NCBI RefSeq assembly: GCF_000701905.1
Contig: NZ_JNKC01000005.1
Span: 62,001-126,000 of the forward strand
Direction of reading: 5' to 3'
Source of the DNA: Proteiniclasticum ruminis DSM 24773
GTDB taxonomy: Bacteria > Bacillota > Clostridia > Clostridiales > Clostridiaceae
DNA: 64,000 bases
Below are positions 49,524 through 58,930 of this stretch, piece after piece. The notes beneath the pieces are model-generated. The model ran no database searches, was not told the origin of the DNA, and was given only the letters and a program-made list of their open reading frames with translations. Each line of letters starts with the position of its first letter. Position 1 is the stretch's first letter. The position numbers and the translations under genes were made by a program.

Positions 49524-50537
49524 ATGCGTTTATTTGGAATGAGCAAGGATATGGGGATTGACCTGGGAACGGCTAATACCCTAGTATATGTAAAAGGAAA
49601 GGGGATTGTTCTGAGAGAGCCTTCTGTTGTTGCGTTCAACACACATACCAACAAGCCTCTAGCTGTTGGTGAAGAAGCAAAAAGAATGATCGGACGTACA
49701 CCAGGAAATATTGTGGCTGTTCGACCACTGAAAGATGGTGTCATTGCAGACTTTGACGTGACACAGACTATGCTGAGACAGTTTATTGAAAAGACGGCTT
49801 CTAAGTCTGCCTTCACTTCTCCAAGAATCATTGTTTGTTTCCCATCAGGAGTTACTGAAGTGGAAAGACGTGCCATTCTTGAAGCAACAAAACAGGCCGG
49901 TGCAAGAGACGTTATCCTTATGGAAGAACCAATGGCTGCAGCCATCGGAGCTGGACTTCCTGTGGATGAGCCAACTGGTTCTATGATTGTTGATATCGGG
50001 GGAGGAACAACTGAAGTTGCAGTAGTTTCCCTAGGCGGTATTGTTGTTGCCAAATCTCTCCGCGTAGGTGGAGATGAGATGGATCAGGCCATCATCGCTT
50101 ATATCAAGAGAGAATACAATCTCATGATTGGAGAAAGAACAGCAGAAGCCATCAAGATGACCATAGGATCCGCTTTCAGAATTGAAGGACAGGATGAAGC
50201 GTATATGGATGTGAAGGGAAGAGATCTTGTTACAGGACTTCCAAAAGTGATCTCTGTTTCAGAAACCCAGATCAGAGAAGCACTTCACGAACCCATCTCC
50301 GATATTATTGAAGCCATTAAGACCACACTCGAAAAAACACCACCAGAATTATCTGCAGACATTATGGATAAGGGCATCATGCTTGCAGGAGGAGGGGCGC
50401 TGTTAAGAGGCCTTGGAGAACTCATCACCCATGAAACCCATATGCCAGTTGAGATCTCAGATTCTCCACTTGACTGTGTTGTATTAGGCGCAGGTAAAGC
50501 ACTGGACAATTTTGACAAAATAGCGCGCAGCTATTAA
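49524..50537 (+). CDS. mreB: Rod-shape actin homologue MreB
   Basis: A 337-residue actin-like ATPase that forms membrane filaments directing lateral wall synthesis. Phosphate 1: [16 protein letters not shown]; phosphate 2: [19 protein letters not shown]; adenosine motif: [11 protein letters not shown]. The N-terminal [10 protein letters not shown] is the amphipathic or membrane-contact segment. AAAGGAG precedes the ATG. It is the first of three mre genes and predicts a rod-shaped cell. Confidence 0.97.
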   Translation: MRLFGMSKDMGIDLGTANTLVYVKGKGIVLREPSVVAFNTHTNKPLAVGEEAKRMIGRTPGNIVAVRPLKDGVIADFDVTQTMLRQFIEKTASKSAFTSPRIIVCFPSGVTEVERRAILEATKQAGARDVILMEEPMAAAIGAGLPVDEPTGSMIVDIGGGTTEVAVVSLGGIVVAKSLRVGGDEMDQAIIAYIKREYNLMIGERTAEAIKMTIGSAFRIEGQDEAYMDVKGRDLVTGLPKVISVSETQIREALHEPISDIIEAIKTTLEKTPPELSADIMDKGIMLAGGGALLRGLGELITHETHMPVEISDSPLDCVVLGAGKALDNFDKIARSY

Positions 50538-50540
50538 TTG

Positions 50541-51389
50541 ATGTCCAAACTTTTGAAAAACAAGCTGTCAAGACGAATTGTTCTCTTGGCAGCTGTTCTC
50601 ATTGTACTCTTCGGGTTCACTGTTTACAAAGATCAGAAAACCCTGGTAGAAAGCGGTGCAGGCACAGCCCTAAATCCTGTGCAAAGCGTTCTCTATACTG
50701 TTAATAAACGTATGGAGAGTTTCATTGACTTTTTTCTGCGCTATGAAGAAGTCAAAGAGGAAAATGAGTCGCTTTTATTGGAAAATATTGAACTGAAAGC
50801 AAATCTTCGAAATTATGAAGCGCTGAAGACCGAAAACGAACGCCTTCGTGAAATGTTCAGTTTCAAGACCAGAATGGACCAGTATGACTACGTGGGAGTC
50901 AATATCATTGGCAGATCCGGTGGCGGTATCATTACTTCCTATGTCATAGACAGAGGAGAAGAGGATGGTTTGCTCTCTGGAATGGTGGTGATGACAGAAG
51001 AAGGAATTGTAGGTCAGATTACTGAGACTGCGAAAACCTGGTCTCTGGTTGAAACACTTTCCAGTGAGAACATTGCCATTCACGTGAAATCAACAGAAGA
51101 TGTCTCTATCAGTGGCATCTTGGAAGGCCATATCGGCAGCGGACAGACTCAGATGGCTAAAATATCCTTCCTGCCTATTGATTCAACTATCAAAGAGGGG
51201 GATACCATTGTCACCTCAGGTCTAGGCAGATTTTACCCTCCGGATTTCCTCGTGGGAACAGTGATGAGAGTAGAAGAAGACAAAGGAAATCTCATGAAGA
51301 CAGCCATCGTAGAAACTGCCGTTGACTTTAAGCGAGCGGCACAGCTTTTTGTGGTGAAGCCAAAATCAATGGGAGATGTGGAGTACTGA
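50541..51389 (+). CDS. mreC: Rod-shape protein MreC
   Basis: A 282-residue bitopic membrane protein: N-terminal transmembrane helix (about 13-30, RIVLLAAVLIVLFGFTVY), coiled coil (about 60-105, EEVKEENESLLLENIELKANL) and beta-barrel extracellular domain with IIGRSGGGIITSYVIDRGEEDGL. It starts 3 bases after mreB with no ribosome site of its own, so translation depends on mreB. Its TGA overlaps the mreD start. Confidence 0.94.
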   Translation: MSKLLKNKLSRRIVLLAAVLIVLFGFTVYKDQKTLVESGAGTALNPVQSVLYTVNKRMESFIDFFLRYEEVKEENESLLLENIELKANLRNYEALKTENERLREMFSFKTRMDQYDYVGVNIIGRSGGGIITSYVIDRGEEDGLLSGMVVMTEEGIVGQITETAKTWSLVETLSSENIAIHVKSTEDVSISGILEGHIGSGQTQMAKISFLPIDSTIKEGDTIVTSGLGRFYPPDFLVGTVMRVEEDKGNLMKTAIVETAVDFKRAAQLFVVKPKSMGDVEY

Positions 51390-51877
51390 TGAGAAAGATA
51401 TTTATTTTCCTGACTGTACTCCTCTGGCTTCTTCTGGATCAGACCCTTCTGCCTTTTCTGTCTGTCTATGAATCAAGCGGAAGTCTTCTGTTCACATTCA
51501 TGGGTCTCTTCATGCTCATGACTGATGAGCATGATGCGTTCTATGTCGGGTTAGTTACTGGGATCATGCAGGATCTGTTTTTCCCCTATGTATTTGGATT
51601 GAACACCTTTCTCAATGTAGTGATCTTTCTGATCTTGTCAAAAATTGGTCTTACGTTGAAAGAAGGAAAGAAAACCGTGCCCGTCCTTTCTGTATCCATT
51701 GCCCAGGGAGTTAAAACCCTCATCATGATTCTTGTGCTTTGGATTTTTGGTATAAAAGGGAATTATTTTGCCCTCATCGTCATGCCTCTTTACACCGCTG
51801 CTCTAAGTATGGTTCTATATCGTCCATCCGTATCTTATAGCAGAATACCTATTGTAAAGAAAGAATGGCGTTTCTAA
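51389..51877 (+). CDS. mreD: Rod-shape protein MreD
   Basis: A 162-residue protein with about five transmembrane helices (IFIFLTVLLWLLLDQTLLPF, LLFTFMGLFMLM, FYVGLVTGIMQDLFFPYVFG and others) and the conserved GLVTGIMQDLFFP of MreD. It overlaps mreC by one base (TGATG). A strong terminator follows, ending the mre operon; the PBP2 gene normally found here in Clostridia is absent. Confidence 0.9.
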   Translation: MRKIFIFLTVLLWLLLDQTLLPFLSVYESSGSLLFTFMGLFMLMTDEHDAFYVGLVTGIMQDLFFPYVFGLNTFLNVVIFLILSKIGLTLKEGKKTVPVLSVSIAQGVKTLIMILVLWIFGIKGNYFALIVMPLYTAALSMVLYRPSVSYSRIPIVKKEWRF

Positions 51878-51909
51878 CTTGCTTTTTTGAAGCAAGTTCT
51901 TTTTTTTGA
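51876..51909 (+). terminator. Terminator of the mre operon
   Basis: AACTTGCT (51876-51883) pairs with AGCAAGTT (51891-51898), followed by a long T-run. Confidence 0.9.
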
Positions 51910-52016
51910 TGAAAATTTGTCAATTTCCAGGTTTTTCCTGATTAGAGTGGAATTATTCCAGTAAATCCTATAAAATAGATTTTAGATGTATTTTTTTAAG
52001 CATTTGGAGGAACTCA

Positions 52017-52655
52017 ATGAGTACTATGGACCGTATTCAGATGAAAGGAAACCGTAAAGGCCTGAATCTGATCATAAACCTGCTTGAATTCAATTCTTTT
52101 GAAGAACTGATTGAAGCAGTCAAATCAAAACTGGAACCTGTAAAAAATTTCTACAGCGGAAATGCTGTCTTTGTAACAACGTACCCCATCCGGCTGAAAG
52201 AAGAGGAGAAAGCCCTGCTGGAAAAGCTTCTTTATGATACGATCGCACTCTCTAGTGTTACGTTTGAAGAGTCCAATCGAAAGGAAGATCTCCCTTCTAT
52301 ATTTGACGGCGTAGAAGAAGGCCAAACGAAGTTCATCACAAGATCTCTCCGGGGCGGTCAGATGGTGGAGTTCAAAGGCAATGTCGTAGTTGTTGGAGAT
52401 GTTCATATCGGGGCGGAAATATTCGCCGAAGGAAATATCGTGATTTTAGGTCAGCTCAAAGGAAGAGCCTTTGCCGGAACTTCCGGAAATGAGAAAGCTT
52501 TTGTAGCAGCACTGAAACTTACCCCGGCACTTATGTCCATAGCAGGCACCTTTGCCCGCTCGGCAGAAAATGAACCAAACTTCCCAGAAGTTGCAAAACT
52601 TGTAGATGGAAACATCTATGTAGAACCTTACATCCCAACAAAGTTCGAATATTAG
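52017..52655 (+). CDS. minC: Septum-site inhibitor MinC
   Basis: A 212-residue FtsZ inhibitor. The N-terminal domain (about 1-100) disrupts FtsZ; the C-terminal beta-helix (about 105-205) with SLRGGQMVEFKGNVVVVGDVHIGAEIFAEGNIVILG binds MinD and FtsZ. GGAGG is 6 bases before the ATG. First gene of minCDE. Confidence 0.95.
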   Translation: MSTMDRIQMKGNRKGLNLIINLLEFNSFEELIEAVKSKLEPVKNFYSGNAVFVTTYPIRLKEEEKALLEKLLYDTIALSSVTFEESNRKEDLPSIFDGVEEGQTKFITRSLRGGQMVEFKGNVVVVGDVHIGAEIFAEGNIVILGQLKGRAFAGTSGNEKAFVAALKLTPALMSIAGTFARSAENEPNFPEVAKLVDGNIYVEPYIPTKFEY

Positions 52656-52673
52656 AAAGAAGGAGAGACTTAA

Positions 52674-53471
52674 ATGCCAGAATCCATTGTAATCACATCC
52701 GGAAAGGGTGGGGTGGGAAAAACCACTACCACAGCCAATATAGGAACAGCTCTTGCTCAGCTCGGTCACAAAGTTGTTGTCATCGACGGAGATACAGGAC
52801 TTCGTAATCTCGATGTCCTCATGGGGCTTGAAAACAGAATTGTATATACTCTGCTTGATTATTTTGAAGGAAGATGCAAACTGAAGCAGGCACTTATCAA
52901 AGACAAGCGCCTTCCACATTTATGTCTGCTGCCTACTGCTCAGACCCGTGATAAGAATGACATCACCACGGAACAGATGATTGGACTCATTGAAGAGCTG
53001 AAGAAAGAGTTTGATTACATTCTCATCGACTCTCCTGCAGGTATAGAGCAAGGCTTTGAGAATTCTGTAGCAGCTGCAGACAGTGCCATCATCGTTGTCA
53101 ATCCTGAGGTCACTTCTGTTAGAGATGCGGACCGTGTCATCGGAAAGCTTGACTCCAAAGGTATTGAGAACCATAAAGTCGTCATCAACAGACTGAACTA
53201 TGAGATGACCGAAAATGGGGAAATGCTGAATGTAGAAGATATTTTGGAGATCCTCTCCGTAAAACTGCTGGGTATCGTTCCTGATGACAGAAACATCACA
53301 ATTTCCACCAACAGAGGGGAACCCATTGTTACCGTTGAAGGAACCTTGGCGGGTACCGCCTTTATCAATATCGCAAAGAGAATCACCGGTGAAGAAGTGC
53401 CTCTACTGGACCTGAAACCAGAGGAACTCGGATTCTTCGGCAAAATATCCAAGTTATTCAAAAAAAAGTAG
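52674..53471 (+). CDS. minD: Septum-site ATPase MinD
   Basis: A 265-residue ParA-type ATPase. Deviant Walker A SGKGGVGKTTTTAN at about 8-21, DGDTGLRNLD, VNPEVTSVRDADRV. The C-terminal amphipathic helix (GFFGKISKLFKKK) is the membrane-targeting sequence. AAGGAG precedes the ATG. Confidence 0.97.
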   Translation: MPESIVITSGKGGVGKTTTTANIGTALAQLGHKVVVIDGDTGLRNLDVLMGLENRIVYTLLDYFEGRCKLKQALIKDKRLPHLCLLPTAQTRDKNDITTEQMIGLIEELKKEFDYILIDSPAGIEQGFENSVAAADSAIIVVNPEVTSVRDADRVIGKLDSKGIENHKVVINRLNYEMTENGEMLNVEDILEILSVKLLGIVPDDRNITISTNRGEPIVTVEGTLAGTAFINIAKRITGEEVPLLDLKPEELGFFGKISKLFKKK

Positions 53472-53483
53472 AGGGGGTACCAC

Positions 53484-53747
53484 ATGGATATATTTAGCTT
53501 CTTTAAAAAGAAAAGCGGATCTAAAGATACCGCGAAGGACCGTCTGAAACTGATTTTAATGCACGACAGAGGGGATGTCTCTCCTGAGCTTTTAGAGAAT
53601 ATCAAAAATGATATTCTGGAGGTTCTGAGAAAATATGTGGAAATCGATATAGACCAGGAACTGGATCTGCAGATAACACAGACTGACAGTGAGTTCGGCT
53701 CAGTACCTGCCCTCGTGGCAAACATTCCGATCCGTAAGAAAAAATAG
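53484..53747 (+). CDS. minE: Division-site topological factor MinE
   Basis: An 87-residue protein: N-terminal amphipathic membrane segment (MDIFSFFKKK), MinD-stimulating stretch (AKDRLKLILMHDRGD) and the dimeric C-terminal topological domain. Its presence, rather than DivIVA alone, implies Min oscillation. AGGGGG precedes the ATG. Confidence 0.94.
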   Translation: MDIFSFFKKKSGSKDTAKDRLKLILMHDRGDVSPELLENIKNDILEVLRKYVEIDIDQELDLQITQTDSEFGSVPALVANIPIRKKK

Positions 53748-53782
53748 GCTAAATCCTAAGAAAATGTTAAATTGAAAGTGAG

Positions 53783-53827
53783 AGTTGTATGAGTTACTAT
53801 AATAATGCATACAACTTTTATTTTTTG
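53783..53827 (+). terminator. Terminator of minCDE
   Basis: AGTTGTATG (53783-53791) and CATACAACT (53808-53816) form a 9-bp stem, followed by TTTATTTTTTG. Confidence 0.8.
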
Positions 53828-53853
53828 TTTCCACAAGGGAAGGGATTTTACAC

Positions 53854-54993
53854 ATGAATGTACTCAAAGCTCTGATCATTGATCGCAAAGATCTCAAAGA
53901 ACTGGATTTCGGCATACTGCTCAGTGCAGTGGCGATCCTGTTCTATGGTGTTTTCAATATATATACTGCAACAAACTTCTACTACGCAAGACTTCAGCTC
54001 ATCTGGCTTGTTCTGTCTTTGTTTGTGGTTTATGTGATCCTTCTTATGGATTATCGGAAGGTTTATAGAATAGTGGATTTATTTTACTGGATTGTTATCA
54101 TTTTACTTGTGCTTGTTTTATTCACCTCCAAAGTGAAAGGCGCCGCTGGATGGTTCAGTATTGGTTCAAGAGGATTCCAGCCCGCTGAGTTTGCTAAGCT
54201 CACTACGATGCTGATGGTGGGAAAAGAACTGCAGAAAGTGGATGGAAACATCAACAATCTGAGAAACTTCATGAAGGTGACTTTCTATGCAGCACTGCCG
54301 ATGATTCTTATGATGCTGCAGCCTGAAATGGGGATCACCATGATCACATTTTTCATCGTGTTGGGTATTTATTTTGCTGCAGGTCTGTCCCTGAAAGTTA
54401 TTTTTGCTGGATTTGGTTTTGTCGCCATGGCTGTCATCATCGTGCTTCAGACAAACTTTCTTCCTTCTCACTGGAGTGCAAGGCTCACAAGCTTTCTGTT
54501 CAATGAGGGAAGTGAGCTTGGTATAAACTATCAGCTCAGCAGAAGCGTCATCAGCATCGGTTCAGGACAAGTGTCTGGTAAATTCAATTTTCTTCAGTTT
54601 CTTCAGGATATGACAGTCTCCACACAATCCAGCACTCAATTTTTCAATCGTGTTCCAGAAAATCATACGGACTTTATATTTTCTGTGCTTGCAGAAAATT
54701 TCGGTCTCATTGGTGGGATCACACTGCTTTTGCTCTATGGATTTCTCCTGTATCGTATGATCAGAATTGCCAAGAAGTCTGAAGATATTTTCGGCAGCAC
54801 CATTGCTGTTGGGGTGTTTTCCTCTTTCTTGTTCTCTATCCTTCAAAATGTTGGGATGACCATGGGACTTATGCCCATATCAGGAATCACACTTCCGTTG
54901 GTTTCCTATGGAGGAAGCTCCGTTCTGACTACGTTTATTGCCATCGGAATGGTTCTCAATGTAGGTATGAAAAAGAAAACAACACTTTTCTAG
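53854..54993 (+). CDS. rodA: SEDS-family glycosyltransferase RodA
   Basis: A 379-residue peptidoglycan polymerase with about ten transmembrane helices. SEDS signatures: FSIGSRGFQPAEFAKL, the region PENHTDFIFSVLAENFG and GITLPLVSYGGSSVLTTFIAIGM near the end. Context next to mre/min genes favours RodA over FtsW or SpoVE. AAGGG is upstream of the ATG. A hairpin follows before rng. Confidence 0.93.
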   Translation: MNVLKALIIDRKDLKELDFGILLSAVAILFYGVFNIYTATNFYYARLQLIWLVLSLFVVYVILLMDYRKVYRIVDLFYWIVIILLVLVLFTSKVKGAAGWFSIGSRGFQPAEFAKLTTMLMVGKELQKVDGNINNLRNFMKVTFYAALPMILMMLQPEMGITMITFFIVLGIYFAAGLSLKVIFAGFGFVAMAVIIVLQTNFLPSHWSARLTSFLFNEGSELGINYQLSRSVISIGSGQVSGKFNFLQFLQDMTVSTQSSTQFFNRVPENHTDFIFSVLAENFGLIGGITLLLLYGFLLYRMIRIAKKSEDIFGSTIAVGVFSSFLFSILQNVGMTMGLMPISGITLPLVSYGGSSVLTTFIAIGMVLNVGMKKKTTLF

Positions 54994-55001
54994 TAAGTAT
55001 G

Positions 55002-55021
55002 CTGAGGTATAAACACCTCAG
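55002..55021 (+). other. Hairpin between rodA and rng
   Basis: CTGAGGT (55002-55008) and ACCTCAG (55015-55021) form a 7-bp stem with a 6-base loop. No T-run follows, so it is not a terminator; it overlaps the approach to the rng ribosome site. Confidence 0.5.
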
Positions 55022-55035
55022 AAAGGTTGAATAAA

Positions 55036-56445
55036 ATGATTGAACTGTTTATAGAAGACGATGCTCATCGTCGAATTGCACTTAAAGAACGAGGCAGCCT
55101 GACTGAATTTTATATAGAAGATACCGGACAGAACATTCAGCCTGGAGACCTCTATCTTGGGATTATCAAGAAAAAAGTGAAGTCACTTAAATCTGTATTT
55201 GTCGATATTGGCGCAAAGAAAAACGCCTATCTCTATGTTCAGGATTTCCAAAGATTTCAGGACTATAAAGAAGGACAGAGTGTTCTTGTGGAAGTTCTGA
55301 AAGAAGAAGAAGGATCCAAAGGGACGAAGGTCACTGATAAGATTTCTATTGGTGGGAAATATGTGGTTCTTTTCCCAGGCAAAGGACTTGGATTTTCCAA
55401 AAAACTCAATCGGGATCTTTTTCTTGATACACATGGCAGTTTTGCAGCAATAGAAGGGTATCGCATACTATTCCGTGAAGCTTCCATGGATGCTTCAAGA
55501 AAAGATATTGAAGAAGAAATAAGCCAAATAACACGTTCCTTTGAAGATGTATATAAAAAATCAGAAACTGGAGCAGGTCCACTGAAACTCTATGGCCAAA
55601 GTTCTGTGCTTTCGAGGATTCTGCGAGACAATTTTTCAAAAATACAGATGATCTACGTCAATAGCAGAAGCCTTCAGAGCGAACTGGAGGATCAGTATGG
55701 GATTCCATCTCTTCTTCATAAAAGCGAGCGAAGTCTTTTTGATTTCTACGGTATTGAGAATGAACTGTCAAATCTTCGGAATCGAAAAGTATATCTGAAA
55801 GACGGCGGGAATATTGTCATTGAAGAAACAGAAGCCATGGTGGTGGTTGATGTGAACAGCGCGAAGCACAAAGGATCCCAGAGCAAAGAAGATTTTGTGA
55901 TGGAAGTGAATCTTCAGGCAGCAGGGGAGATTGCCCGTCAGATCAGGCTCAGAAATTTATCAGGAATTATACTGATAGACTTCATCGATGTGAAAAATGA
56001 TGCGCAAAAATCTCTTTTGAAAGAAGCCGTAGAAAAAGCATTTCAAGAAGATCCTCTCTTTGGCAAATGCTATCCCATCACAGATTTAGGACTTCTCCAG
56101 CTGACAAGGAAAAAGAAGGGATCTCCCATCTACTCTTATCTTGAAGAATTCTGCACGTTCTGCAAGGGAGCGGGTACTAGGCTCTCTTTCTCCTATGTCA
56201 TGATGCGTATCAAGAATGAACTGGCAAGCAAGACAGAACAGATTGACATCAAAGATTTCCACATTCAGCTCCATAAGCATTATGAAGAAACCGTCAGAGA
56301 TGACATCGACTTGTTTATCCAGAAGATTGAATCTGGTCAGAAAAGAATCTATTTGGAATTTAAAGATTTTCATCAGGATTATGAGGTTCAGCCTCTGGTT
56401 TTTAAAAACCAGATTCAGGAGATGGAAAAATATTTGATCTCATAA
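55036..56445 (+). CDS. rng: Ribonuclease G/E family endoribonuclease
   Basis: A 469-residue endoribonuclease for rRNA maturation and mRNA decay. S1-like domain (about 35-120), 5' sensor region, then the catalytic DNase I-like domain with VVVDVNSAKHKG and ILIDFIDVKND, which hold the catalytic aspartates. The zinc-link CTFCKGAG is near residue 380. The length fits RNase G; the long acidic tail of E. coli RNase E is absent. The ATG at 55036 has AAAGG 9 bases upstream. Confidence 0.93.
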   Translation: MIELFIEDDAHRRIALKERGSLTEFYIEDTGQNIQPGDLYLGIIKKKVKSLKSVFVDIGAKKNAYLYVQDFQRFQDYKEGQSVLVEVLKEEEGSKGTKVTDKISIGGKYVVLFPGKGLGFSKKLNRDLFLDTHGSFAAIEGYRILFREASMDASRKDIEEEISQITRSFEDVYKKSETGAGPLKLYGQSSVLSRILRDNFSKIQMIYVNSRSLQSELEDQYGIPSLLHKSERSLFDFYGIENELSNLRNRKVYLKDGGNIVIEETEAMVVVDVNSAKHKGSQSKEDFVMEVNLQAAGEIARQIRLRNLSGIILIDFIDVKNDAQKSLLKEAVEKAFQEDPLFGKCYPITDLGLLQLTRKKKGSPIYSYLEEFCTFCKGAGTRLSFSYVMMRIKNELASKTEQIDIKDFHIQLHKHYEETVRDDIDLFIQKIESGQKRIYLEFKDFHQDYEVQPLVFKNQIQEMEKYLIS

Positions 56446-56455
56446 CAACTTATCC

Positions 56456-56484
56456 TTTACATTGCAGGGTAAGATTGCTATAAT
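56456..56484 (+). promoter_or_regulatory. Promoter of rplU
   Basis: TTTACA (56456-56461), 17-base spacer, TATAAT (56479-56484) preceded by TGC. Confidence 0.75.
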
Positions 56485-56487
56485 ATT

Positions 56488-56560
56488 TTGTAGGCCGCTC
56501 CGAAAAGGTTTTGTTAAACAGCCCAAAGCTGTACCTTGAAGGCGAGTACTGATATGAGGA
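56488..56560 (+). ncRNA. Candidate ribosomal protein L21 leader
   Basis: The transcript before rplU contains TAGGCCGCTCC, AACAGCCCAAAGCTGTACC and TTGAAGGCGAGTACTGA. CAGC/GCTG and GGTTT-type pairing resemble the Firmicute L21 leader described in Rfam. If correct, free L21 (or L27) would bind it and repress the operon. Match made from memory of the family pattern. Confidence 0.65.
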
Positions 56561-56570
56561 GGTGTTTCAT

Positions 56571-56885
56571 ATGTATGCAGTTTTAAACACAGGTGGTAAG
56601 CAGTATAAGGTATCTGAAGGAGATATTCTCAGAATTGAGAAGATTTCTGCAGAGCTGAATTCTACTGTAGAACTCACTGATGTTTTGGCAGTTTCCAACG
56701 GAGAAGGTGAATTGACCATTGGTAACCCTGTAGTAGAGGGTGCTAAGGTTGTTGCGAAGGTTCTTGCTCACGGTAAGGCGAAGAAGGTTGTTGTCTTCAA
56801 GTTCAAGCCAAAGAAGGACTATAGAAAGAAGCAAGGTCACAGACAGCCTTTCACAAAGATTCTGATTGAGAAAATCGAAGCGTAA
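56571..56885 (+). CDS. rplU: Ribosomal protein bL21
   Basis: 104 residues: [18 protein letters not shown] at the start and the basic C-terminal [18 protein letters not shown] that contacts 23S rRNA. GAGGAGGTG is 6 bases before the ATG at 56571, preferred over the in-frame upstream start at 56562. First gene of rplU-prp-rpmA. Confidence 0.97.
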   Translation: MYAVLNTGGKQYKVSEGDILRIEKISAELNSTVELTDVLAVSNGEGELTIGNPVVEGAKVVAKVLAHGKAKKVVVFKFKPKKDYRKKQGHRQPFTKILIEKIEA

Positions 56886-56887
56886 TC

Positions 56888-57220
56888 ATGATTGAAGTCC
56901 GATTTTTAAGAAAATCCGGTAATCTGATCTCGTTCACTTATGAAGGTCATGCAGACTATGATGAATATGGCAAAGACATTGTATGTGCAGCAGTTACAGC
57001 ACAATGTATGATGGCATATAACGGTCTGGATGAAGTGCTGAAAGTGAAAAACAAGATCGATCTTCACGAAGATGGCGGATATTTATCTGTCAGCATCGAT
57101 GGTGCAGATGCTTCTGAAAAGAAGGATGCCCAAGTGATTATGGAGACATTGTTATTAGGAATCAAAGCAATTAAATTGCAGTACGGTCATTTTATTAACC
57201 TAATTGAAGAGGAGGTGTAA
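56888..57220 (+). CDS. prp: Ribosomal-processing cysteine protease Prp
   Basis: A 110-residue cysteine protease (YsxB family) that removes the N-terminal extension of L27 in Bacillota. Catalytic His21 in [11 protein letters not shown] and Cys33 in DIVCAAVTA. It lies between rplU and rpmA, the standard order, and its substrate L27 here carries the matching cleavage site. No ribosome site of its own is evident, so it is likely coupled to rplU. Confidence 0.95.
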   Translation: MIEVRFLRKSGNLISFTYEGHADYDEYGKDIVCAAVTAQCMMAYNGLDEVLKVKNKIDLHEDGGYLSVSIDGADASEKKDAQVIMETLLLGIKAIKLQYGHFINLIEEEV

Positions 57221-57224
57221 CACC

Positions 57225-57524
57225 ATGCTTATATTAAACCTTCAGTTTTTTGCTTCCAAAAAGGGAGTAGGAAGTACAAGGAATGGTAGAGACTCTGAGG
57301 CGAAAAGACTTGGAGTGAAGTCCGCTGACGGACAGTTTGTTCTTGCAGGAAATATTCTCGTTAGACAGAGAGGAACAAAGATTCACCCAGGCACCAACGT
57401 GGGCAGGGGAAGCGATGATACTTTATTCGCAAAAGTTGATGGAGTCGTAAGATTCGAAAGACTTGGTAAGGATAGAAAAAAAGCGAGTGTTTACCCAGTT
57501 GAACTGGAAGCAGTTGCAGAATAG
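57225..57524 (+). CDS. rpmA: Ribosomal protein bL27 with cleavable N-terminal extension
   Basis: 99 residues. The start [20 protein letters not shown] contains the Prp site [10 protein letters not shown], so residues 1-9 should be removed to expose the tail that reaches the peptidyl-transferase centre. GAGGAGGTG is upstream of the ATG at 57225. Confidence 0.97.
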   Translation: MLILNLQFFASKKGVGSTRNGRDSEAKRLGVKSADGQFVLAGNILVRQRGTKIHPGTNVGRGSDDTLFAKVDGVVRFERLGKDRKKASVYPVELEAVAE

Positions 57525-57536
57525 TTAGCTTGAATG

Positions 57537-57563
57537 GGCCTGCTTATGCAGGCCTTATTTTTT
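57537..57563 (+). terminator. Terminator of rplU-prp-rpmA
   Basis: GGCCTGC and GCAGGCC pair around TTAT, followed by TTATTTTTTT. Confidence 0.9.
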
Positions 57564-57596
57564 AGAAAGTGAAATCACGAAACAAGTGATTTGTAG

Positions 57597-57602
57597 TATA
57601 AT
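57597..57602 (+). promoter_or_regulatory. -10 box upstream of obgE
   Basis: TATAAT at 57597-57602, 33 bases before the obgE ATG; no good -35 box was found. Confidence 0.45.
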
Positions 57603-57635
57603 AGAAAAAAACCAGATAAGGTAGGTGAGAAGGCT

Positions 57636-58919
57636 ATGAATATGTTTATAGATATTGCAGATATTTTTATTAAAAGCGGTGATGGTGGCGACGGTGCTAT
57701 TTCCTTCAGAAGAGAAAAATACGTTTCTCATGGTGGTCCAGACGGTGGTGACGGCGGACGTGGTGGTGACATCATTTTCGTAGTAGACCCTTCGATGACA
57801 ACACTTCTGAATTTCAAGTATAAGAGAAAACATGAAGCAGGACGTGGTGAAAACGGCGGTAAGAACAAGTGTTATGGCAAGGATGCAGAAGACCTCATTA
57901 TTCCTGTTCCTCTAGGTACTGTCATCAAGGACAAGGAAAGCGGGAAAATCATTTCTGATCTTTCATCGGTTGATGATACGTATATCGTACTAAAGGGCGG
58001 AAAAGGCGGAAAAGGAAACACCAAATTCGCCACTCCCACAAGACAGGCCCCCGATTTTGCTGAACCAGGCATGCCTGGTGAGGAACGTCATGTCACACTG
58101 GAGCTGAAACTTCTAGCAGATGTGGGCCTCTTAGGATTCCCGAATGTTGGTAAGTCCACGCTTTTATCCAAGGTATCCAAAGCTCAGCCAAAGATTGCCA
58201 ATTACCACTTCACCACTCTGGAACCCAATTTAGGTGTAGTCGCAATGCCAGGGATCAATCCTTTTGTAATTGCAGACATCCCAGGAATTATTGAAGGAGC
58301 TTCTGAAGGTGTTGGACTTGGAATACAGTTCCTTCGTCATATAGAACGTACCAGATTGCTGCTTCATATCGTGGATGTATCTGGTATCGAAGGAAGAAAT
58401 CCAGTGGAAGACTTCATCAAAATCAATGAAGAATTAAAGAAATACAAATTAGACCTGACAGACAGACCTCAAATTGTTGTCATGAATAAATTGGATCTCC
58501 TTTATGATAAATCTTATTTAGATGAGTTTAGAAAAGAGATTGAAGGCCTCGGATATTCTGAAATCTATGCCATTTCCGCTGCTACAGGGGAAGGCGTTGC
58601 AGAAGTCATGAAGGCATGTGCTGAAAAACTTCAGACGATTCCAGTGATAGAAACCATCTACGATGTAGAGGACTTCTATATTCCTGAAATCAAACAGTTC
58701 ACCTATGATGTGGAAATTGATGAAGAGGGTGTATTTGTTGTTTCCGGTTCCTTTGTGGACAGACTGCTTAATGCCGTTGACATCCATAACCCAAGCCACT
58801 TGAGATACTTCCACAAAGTGCTTGGAAACAAGGGCGTTCTAGACCGCCTCAAAGAAATGGGTATTGAAGACGGAGACTTTATCAGACTCAATGATTTTGA
58901 ATTTGAGTATTACGCATAG
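57636..58919 (+). CDS. obgE: Ribosome assembly GTPase Obg
   Basis: A 427-residue 50S-assembly GTPase. The Gly-rich Obg fold comes first (about 1-158, [18 protein letters not shown]), then the G domain with [11 protein letters not shown] (G1), DIPGII (G3) and MNKLD (G4), and a C-terminal OCT domain (about 345-427, [12 protein letters not shown]). First gene of obgE-yhbY-nadD/yqeK-rluD, each separated by very few bases or overlapping. Confidence 0.97.
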   Translation: MNMFIDIADIFIKSGDGGDGAISFRREKYVSHGGPDGGDGGRGGDIIFVVDPSMTTLLNFKYKRKHEAGRGENGGKNKCYGKDAEDLIIPVPLGTVIKDKESGKIISDLSSVDDTYIVLKGGKGGKGNTKFATPTRQAPDFAEPGMPGEERHVTLELKLLADVGLLGFPNVGKSTLLSKVSKAQPKIANYHFTTLEPNLGVVAMPGINPFVIADIPGIIEGASEGVGLGIQFLRHIERTRLLLHIVDVSGIEGRNPVEDFIKINEELKKYKLDLTDRPQIVVMNKLDLLYDKSYLDEFRKEIEGLGYSEIYAISAATGEGVAEVMKACAEKLQTIPVIETIYDVEDFYIPEIKQFTYDVEIDEEGVFVVSGSFVDRLLNAVDIHNPSHLRYFHKVLGNKGVLDRLKEMGIEDGDFIRLNDFEFEYYA

Positions 58920-58930
58920 GAGGAACCTAA

